Below are positions 59,887 to 64,000 of a stretch of DNA of 64,000 nt, piece by piece. Position 1 is the stretch's first letter; every line of letters starts with the position of its first letter. The stretch is taken from NCBI RefSeq assembly GCF_024763615.1, contig NC_077222.1, positions 744,001-808,000 on the forward strand, in the 5' to 3' direction. This DNA comes from Phlebotomus papatasi. Lineage: Eukaryota > Arthropoda > Insecta > Diptera > Psychodidae. The position numbers and the translations under genes are program-made. The notes beneath the pieces were generated by a model. It had not been told where the DNA came from. It did not search any database and saw nothing but the letters and a program-made list of their open reading frames with translations.

Positions 59887-62040
59887 GGAAAAAATAAGTA
59901 ATACGTCACACTTGCCATCTGAATCTTCTAAAAAAAACTAGAAACATAAAGGATATTGAAAAATCTTCTGGTTAAAATGCTTAGTAAACATGAACTTTTG
60001 ACAGAATTTTGACGTTTCTGCCAAGAGCACTGCAGCCACTATCCTTGAAAAACGCAATTTTTGACAAAAATTGTTCTCAATGTGTAGACACCTTAAGATA
60101 AATATTATGGTGATATAAATCTTCTTGAGAAATGAAGTGCATGTATGGCATGTATAGCTTAAATTTTTTTTCCAAATAATTTTACAAAATTTAATGATTT
60201 ATCCTTCTTACTTAATTTATTGATATATTGTACAATACCTACAATACCTATCAAACTATTACTTGAAAATACCTTTAATAACATTTTAAATAAGGTATTG
60301 AAACTAAAAAATAATACTTAGAATTTATTAAATCATTGAAATTCTTTAAAAAGTAGAATAAATATTTTACTTTTGAACTGAGCATTCTTGTAGCAAATTT
60401 ATCTAGTGTTAGTCACTGATTTTTTCTAAAATCTTCTAAGATAAATAGGGTTGACTTTTCGAGGGTTATTATACTGTGTATAATATCCAAGAACAGTATG
60501 TCAAAGTACTTCTTTATAAGGATTTAAAGGACATGATCAATGTCATTTTATTTTCTATATTTAGAATTTATAAAATATTTTTTGAATACTCATTAATCTT
60601 AAGTACGCTACTTCAACTTATGATGATAATCTGTGGCTATTCTTAGATTAAAAGGATAGATAACCTTCTTGGGTAAATTTCTTAAAATATCAAATAAGTT
60701 TATGAGATTTCGTGAATGCATAAATGACAAAAAATTAAATTGAAATAACATTACGAATATTAATAACAAATTTACATAAAAAGGCATGTATGCAAAAAAT
60801 TTCTTTCAAGAATACGTAGTCCTTTGATCCTGTCTGTATATCGTCTGCAATAATTAAAAGAACAAATTCTACCAGTCCAAAATTAAATGCCATAAGATAA
60901 TGTAAAAAATATTACAGAATCTTCTCTGGAATGTTTCTTAATCAGCCATAGGCCTTCTTGAAGAATTAAATGCTTCTTGGGGCGTCGTCCTTAAATTGAT
61001 TTGTTCCAAAAGTGTCCAAAAAGGTGCCAAAATAGCAAGGGTGTTAATTGGAAGACAAAGTATCATCTTGATTGCATATCGCGGTGAAAATGCTTTAAAA
61101 CCTCTTCGTAAGTCTCATTCTAAATAGCCCGAGGCGTGAATATTAATTCGATGCTATTACAATCTCAACAGCGGGGCTGTAATTTAGCTGGATGGTCAAT
61201 AGCTGTTTTCACAGTGCATATCACATTCATTAGTTTAAAGTGTAATTTCTGTAATCTGCATTGTGATGAGATGCTGAAAAGCCGCAGAAAGTGCATCTTC
61301 TGCTCAAGATGCGGGAGAAAAAAAATCATAAGGCACGTTCACCTTCGAGCAGATGACTGGTAAAGTGTTCTTGATTGAGAATTTTTGGAGGACAAGAAAT
61401 AATTGTTGCAATTACTGAAGGAAATTGGGAGCAAGAGGAATTTGAGAATGGAGAAAATGGTGTTGGAAGTCGTGTAATTGATACTTTTGAAGAGGACTTT
61501 AGCAGCAAATTAAGGATTTGCTAAAATTGTTCCCAAAGGTAAGTTTATATTTGGAAAATTTCATTTAGTTTAAATAAAAATAAATGAATAATGGCCCTCT
61601 GAAAAATATGGATAAAACAACAGAAAAATTCGCAATTGTTTTTGTTATTTACAAAATTCCATTTCTTTCTAAAAATATATGAGTATTATTAAAAAACTTA
61701 ATAAAACACGAGTTGTAAGTTTTTACAATGTTACTCAACTTTTATAATAAACTTAAACATTTGACAATATCTAGAAATTTGACTAAAAAATTTTGAAGGT
61801 AAAAATGTAATTATTGAAATTTTCAGCTATTTTATAAAATATTTTCCTTACAGAAGATATTATAATTATATTTTTTTTTAAATTTGCTTTAAAATATGTT
61901 ACTGAATATTTCTTTTTCTTATTGGACCTCGTGATAAAATTAATCCACAAAATTTTCTCATATTTTTCGATATTTGACAAAAAGATTTTTGAATAGTTTT
62001 ATAAAACCAACTTTTTTGAAAATTGAAGAAATACAACGAA
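59887..62040. other. Intergenic; island at 60930..61550
   Basis: Mostly AT-rich. In the island a 50-codon + frame (61375..61524), rich in Glu/Gly/Asn and without ATG, is followed by an excellent donor AAG|GTAAGT at 61539. No acceptor, start or known domain is seen, so an exon is not claimed. Confidence 0.4.
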
Positions 62041-63872
62041 AATGAAATAAACGGTGAGTAAAAGAAAAACTGTACGAGAAATTAATCGTACAGTTTTTTT
62101 CTTCAATTTTTCTTATATCATTTTCACCTAGTGACATCGAGTATGAGATAAGGTAATACGGTAATTGGGAATTTGCGTACGAATTGCAATGAAAATGCGT
62201 GAATTAACGAAATACGATGAGGCTTTGAAGGTGACGGTGAGCATTTTACTGTCAACGTGATTCTGCCCTTATTCTCTACATTATTCCATCGCATCGTTTA
62301 TTTTAATAAAATAGGTGTGATTATTAAAAAATACACTTAATAGAGATATAAAAATATTTGAGTCATCTGGATACAGGAAGCATTTATTAAATATAAAATC
62401 AATAATAAATATGTAGAAAGAACTTGTCTCTCAATTTAAATAAAATGTGAGTTTTTAAATCTCGTTATAATACAAGTTTTATCCATGACAATACAATTGA
62501 TTATGAATTTATTCAGAGACTTTGCATAAGAATTTCTCTTTTTGGTATCAAACTGCATGGCATTTGATTTTAAATTCCAAATGCATTCTTTAAGAAAAAA
62601 TATTCTTTTCTTTATTAAGAACTTGCTAAAGAGCCCAGAAAAAGAGACTTAAATAAATTCATGAACTTGGCGACCTCTTAACGATCATTAACTTTACATG
62701 TTCAAAACGCAAGCACCAAATTAAGAAATTCCACCAGATTGTTAGAACAAACACTTTCTGTTCTTTCTTCCAAGTAAGAATTTATTATGAAATTCTTTTC
62801 AATTGTTCCATTCAGCAAATGTTAATTTGGAGATATTTTCTGCTTGGTTTGAGATGTTCTTTTGTTTGACTTCCGGAAGTTTGGTTTGTTCTTTGTTTGA
62901 TCAACCCGAAAGCTCTCTAATTTTGCCTAAAGCTTTTCTTCGAAATACAATTGAAAGCTTGATAACATTTTTTTTGTGCTCTCTTGAGGAATGATTTGCA
63001 ATTTTTCTCCCATTCTCTGTCAAGCTTCCCATCCTTGAGCTTGGCCATCAGGAAAGGCGGATTTATCGGGGGTTGGAAAAGCTCGGGGGAGTTCAAGAAA
63101 AGTGCAAGAAGAAAAAGTGTGGTAGCTGTTATGGGGGATAGTGGTGGAGTATTATTTGGAATACAATTTCGTCCTCAATGTGGCAAATTCTCTGAAGCGA
63201 TTTTTCGTTCCGTCGTTGGACGACAAGGAGAAAACGACGACGTTTGGTATTTTTTCTCCACTCTGGCATTCTATATATACTTGCCACGCCACTGACATTG
63301 ATGGATTGGCAAAACGGAAAGCGAAAAACTGAAAATGTCACTCGGATTAATGTTTGGGTATAAAGAGAGGAAGAAAAAAAAACTCACCCTTAAATATATA
63401 ACATTGTTACAAATGTTGACTCACTTATATAATGGTTGTTCGCTCCTATATATATTTTTTGGCGCAGAGAGATGGAAAATTTCCTCATTGAGCCATTATT
63501 TAGAATTAGAATTCGAAATACCGCCACTTCACTACTCCATCCAATTCCCACATGGAACACAATATCGAGACGAGAGTCCTGTAAATGATTACTTGGGTCC
63601 AACCCCCAAAAAGTGGTCAAAGAATCGAGCACGATCAATTTTTTAGGAGCTACCGAACAGTGAAAGTGGTGACAATTGCGTGTAAGAACTCATCAAAAAT
63701 CTTTTTTTTTTTTGATAAAAAAGGATTTCTAAATTAAAGTTGTTTAGATTCTAAATGTATCAAAATTTAAAACTACTCTTAGTAGCTAAGAAGTTAAACT
63801 AATAATTTTAAAAAAATAAGAACTACTGAAGTTCAACTGTCATACAGGTATTTATAAAAAAAAACAGTATTA
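62041..63872. other. Intergenic; island at 62780..63670
   Basis: A small perfect hairpin with T run (GAAAAACTGTACGA facing TCGTACAGTTTTTTTC) is at 62064..62101. The island is balanced and repeat-poor, with unrecognised open frames on both strands. No gene is supported. Confidence 0.42.
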
Positions 63873-64000
63873 TGCCGGCTTCAGACTGGAGGTTTAGCCC
63901 AATTCCCGAAGGTCTGAAATATCTAAATAGCAAGCAATTTTATTGATTTTTCAAAATCTAATGGATTTTTTGCCCTTAATATTTAATCCTAAAAAACAAT
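63873..64000 (+). mobile_element. Harbinger-like GGCTTCAGAC-family copy E, cut by window end
   Basis: TTA (63870..63872) then TGCCGGCTTCAGACTGGAGG, TTTAGCCCAATTCCCGAAGG and the AATTTTATTG.TTTTTCAAAATCTAAT block of the other copies. The right half lies beyond 64000. Confidence 0.68.

Noticed and set aside
62064..62101. Hairpin plus T run as a terminator
   Set aside because: Rho-independent termination is bacterial; here it is just a small palindrome in AT-rich DNA.
47533..64000. Neighbouring ftz or Scr exon, or mir-10
   Set aside because: No second homeobox, YPWM or LRPWL-type motif, and no mir-10 mature sequence were found on either strand.

Overview
The window is AT-rich, intron-dominated insect DNA carrying one protein-coding gene, the Hox gene Antennapedia (Antp), on the + strand. 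Three coding exons can be placed exactly: 26317..26814, 30131..30323 and 47282..47532. Splicing them (phase 0, then phase 1) gives 942 nt, or 313 residues plus stop. The product has a conserved N-terminus with an SYF motif, a short glutamine tract, the YPWM hexapeptide, an intact Antp-class homeodomain and the acidic/proline C-terminal tail. The N-terminus is of the dipteran type (it starts MTMSTNNCES, with a later PYPRFPPYDRM block), and the protein has far fewer glutamines than fruit-fly Antp. I infer a non-drosophilid, probably nematoceran fly. A sand fly is possible, but only as an impression.

Layout. Positions 1..26010 hold no coding sequence. They are upstream intron and/or 5' flank, in which more balanced single-copy-looking islands (possible enhancers or leader exons) alternate with short DNA transposons. 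The first coding exon starts at an acceptor at 26011 and has a 306-nt leader with two tiny uORFs. Intron 1 (26815..30130, 3.3 kb) and intron 2 (30324..47281, 17 kb) follow. A very A-rich + strand follows the stop codon to about 52.9 kb and looks like a long Hox 3' UTR with several AATAAA signals. From 52.9 kb to the end the sequence is intergenic, with transposons and a few single-copy-looking islands. No second gene, tRNA, rRNA or known miRNA was recognised.

The rest is a dense set of non-autonomous elements, with no recognisable transposase. By terminal repeats and target-site duplications they fall into several groups: many TA-flanked Tc1/mariner-like MITEs (including 905 bp with plant-Stowaway-type ends), TA-flanked CAGTAGA pogo-like elements, TTAA-flanked piggyBac-like elements, TTA/TAA-flanked Harbinger-like elements, one 5'-truncated LINE fragment, and several long foldbacks. 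Several are nested, and empty homologous copies elsewhere in the window show the insertion points exactly. Other notable items are a tandem donor at the YPWM exon that predicts two linker lengths, the apparent absence of the fly 13-residue microexon, a perfect 100-bp palindrome, a four-unit array of ~100-bp palindromes, an inverted pair of arms 72 bp long with two mismatches, and a ~171-bp degenerate tandem repeat in the putative 3' UTR.
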